The notes under the pieces were generated by a model, which did not search any database, was not told the origin of the DNA, and saw only the letters and a list, made by a program, of their open reading frames with translations. The translations under genes were made by a program, and so were the position numbers. A stretch of DNA of 22,967 nt, taken from CAZBJJ01 sp964492245. GTDB lineage: Bacteria; Spirochaetota; Spirochaetia; Treponematales; Breznakiellaceae. The stretch lies in assembly GCA_964492245.1 (NCBI GenBank), contig CAZBJJ010000029.1:1-22967 (forward strand), written 5' to 3'. Below, in pieces: positions 22,911 through 22,967 of this stretch (within the stretch, counting starts at the first letter, position 1; every line of letters begins with the position of its first letter).

Positions 22911-22967
22911 TTTGCCAACAATGTTGAAACTGGCAAATTCATTTGCTAAACTGGCAAATTCATTTGC
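22911..22967. repeat. Tandem 21-bp palindromic repeats upstream of efp (cut by window edge)
   Basis: A 21-bp unit beginning AAACTGGCAAATTC occurs at 22927-22947 and again at 22948-22967, where the window ends one base short of the full second copy. Each unit holds GCAAAT-TC-ATTTGC, a near-perfect palindrome (22933-22946 and 22954-22967). An inverted half copy, TTTGCCA at 22911-22917, matches TGGCAAA at 22931-22937. More copies may lie outside the window. They could be operator sites for efp or a short repeat array. Confidence 0.75.

Noticed and set aside
22890..22926. Sigma-70 promoter for efp (TTTCAA, 17 nt, GATACA on the minus strand)
   Set aside because: Both boxes are poor matches, so I could not support a promoter call, although one must lie upstream.
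22927..22967. CRISPR array
   Set aside because: The repeats are directly adjacent with no spacers, and no cas genes are present.

Overview
The window reads as chromosome from a spirochaete, most likely a Treponema-like one. The grounds are gene content and order (cheW, a DegT-family protein, NAD kinase, recN and a small unknown ORF in one run, an order I recall from treponemes but cannot check here), lipoprotein signals with permissive lipoboxes, Wzi-type outer-membrane barrels, a large ankyrin lipoprotein and an OpcA-linked glucose-6-phosphate dehydrogenase. The organism call is inference. Almost all genes are intact. There is no insertion sequence, prophage or CRISPR array.

Layout. (1) 1-45: the 3' end of a 5S rRNA, cut by the window edge. 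(2) 82-5112: a good sigma-70 promoter drives a compact + strand operon: cheW, DegT/DnrJ aminotransferase-like protein, NAD kinase, recN and a conserved-looking unknown, closed by a hairpin that can terminate in both directions. (3) 5111-7906 (-): a 931-residue lipoprotein made almost entirely of about 27 ankyrin repeats. Upstream of it lie a 17-bp-arm palindrome and then tRNA-Leu(GAG) with its own promoter and terminator. (4) 8229-8927: an unknown acidic protein with a basic tail, followed by a roughly 160-nt highly structured intergenic element at 8933-9094. (5) 9118-11965 (-): htrA-type periplasmic protease followed by a GAF/HD-GYP signalling protein. (6) 12054-17500 (+), divergent from htrA: a FecR-plus-beta-propeller lipoprotein and two Wzi-family outer-membrane barrel proteins, an envelope cluster. 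(7) 17504-21001 (-): zwf, opcA and a D-lactate dehydrogenase with an added cysteine-rich tail, a carbon/redox operon. (8) 21090-22208 (-): MalK/UgpC-type sugar ABC transporter ATPase with its own promoter and terminator. (9) 22326-22889 (-): elongation factor P, preceded by tandem 21-bp palindromic repeats that run off the window.

The most interesting signals are not in the proteins. First, several transcription-unit-first genes (8229, htrA 11965, 12054, 14037, zwf 21001) lack a Shine-Dalgarno sequence and have a promoter -10 box 6 to 9 nt before the ATG, which suggests leaderless mRNAs. Genes inside operons, and first genes such as cheW, ugpC and efp, have ordinary Shine-Dalgarno sequences. 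Second, the structured element at 8933-9094 contains nested and mutually exclusive helices and looks like a dispersed REP-like or RNA element. Protein points worth a look are the FecR-propeller/Wzi envelope cluster, the giant ankyrin lipoprotein and the Cys-tailed D-LDH.
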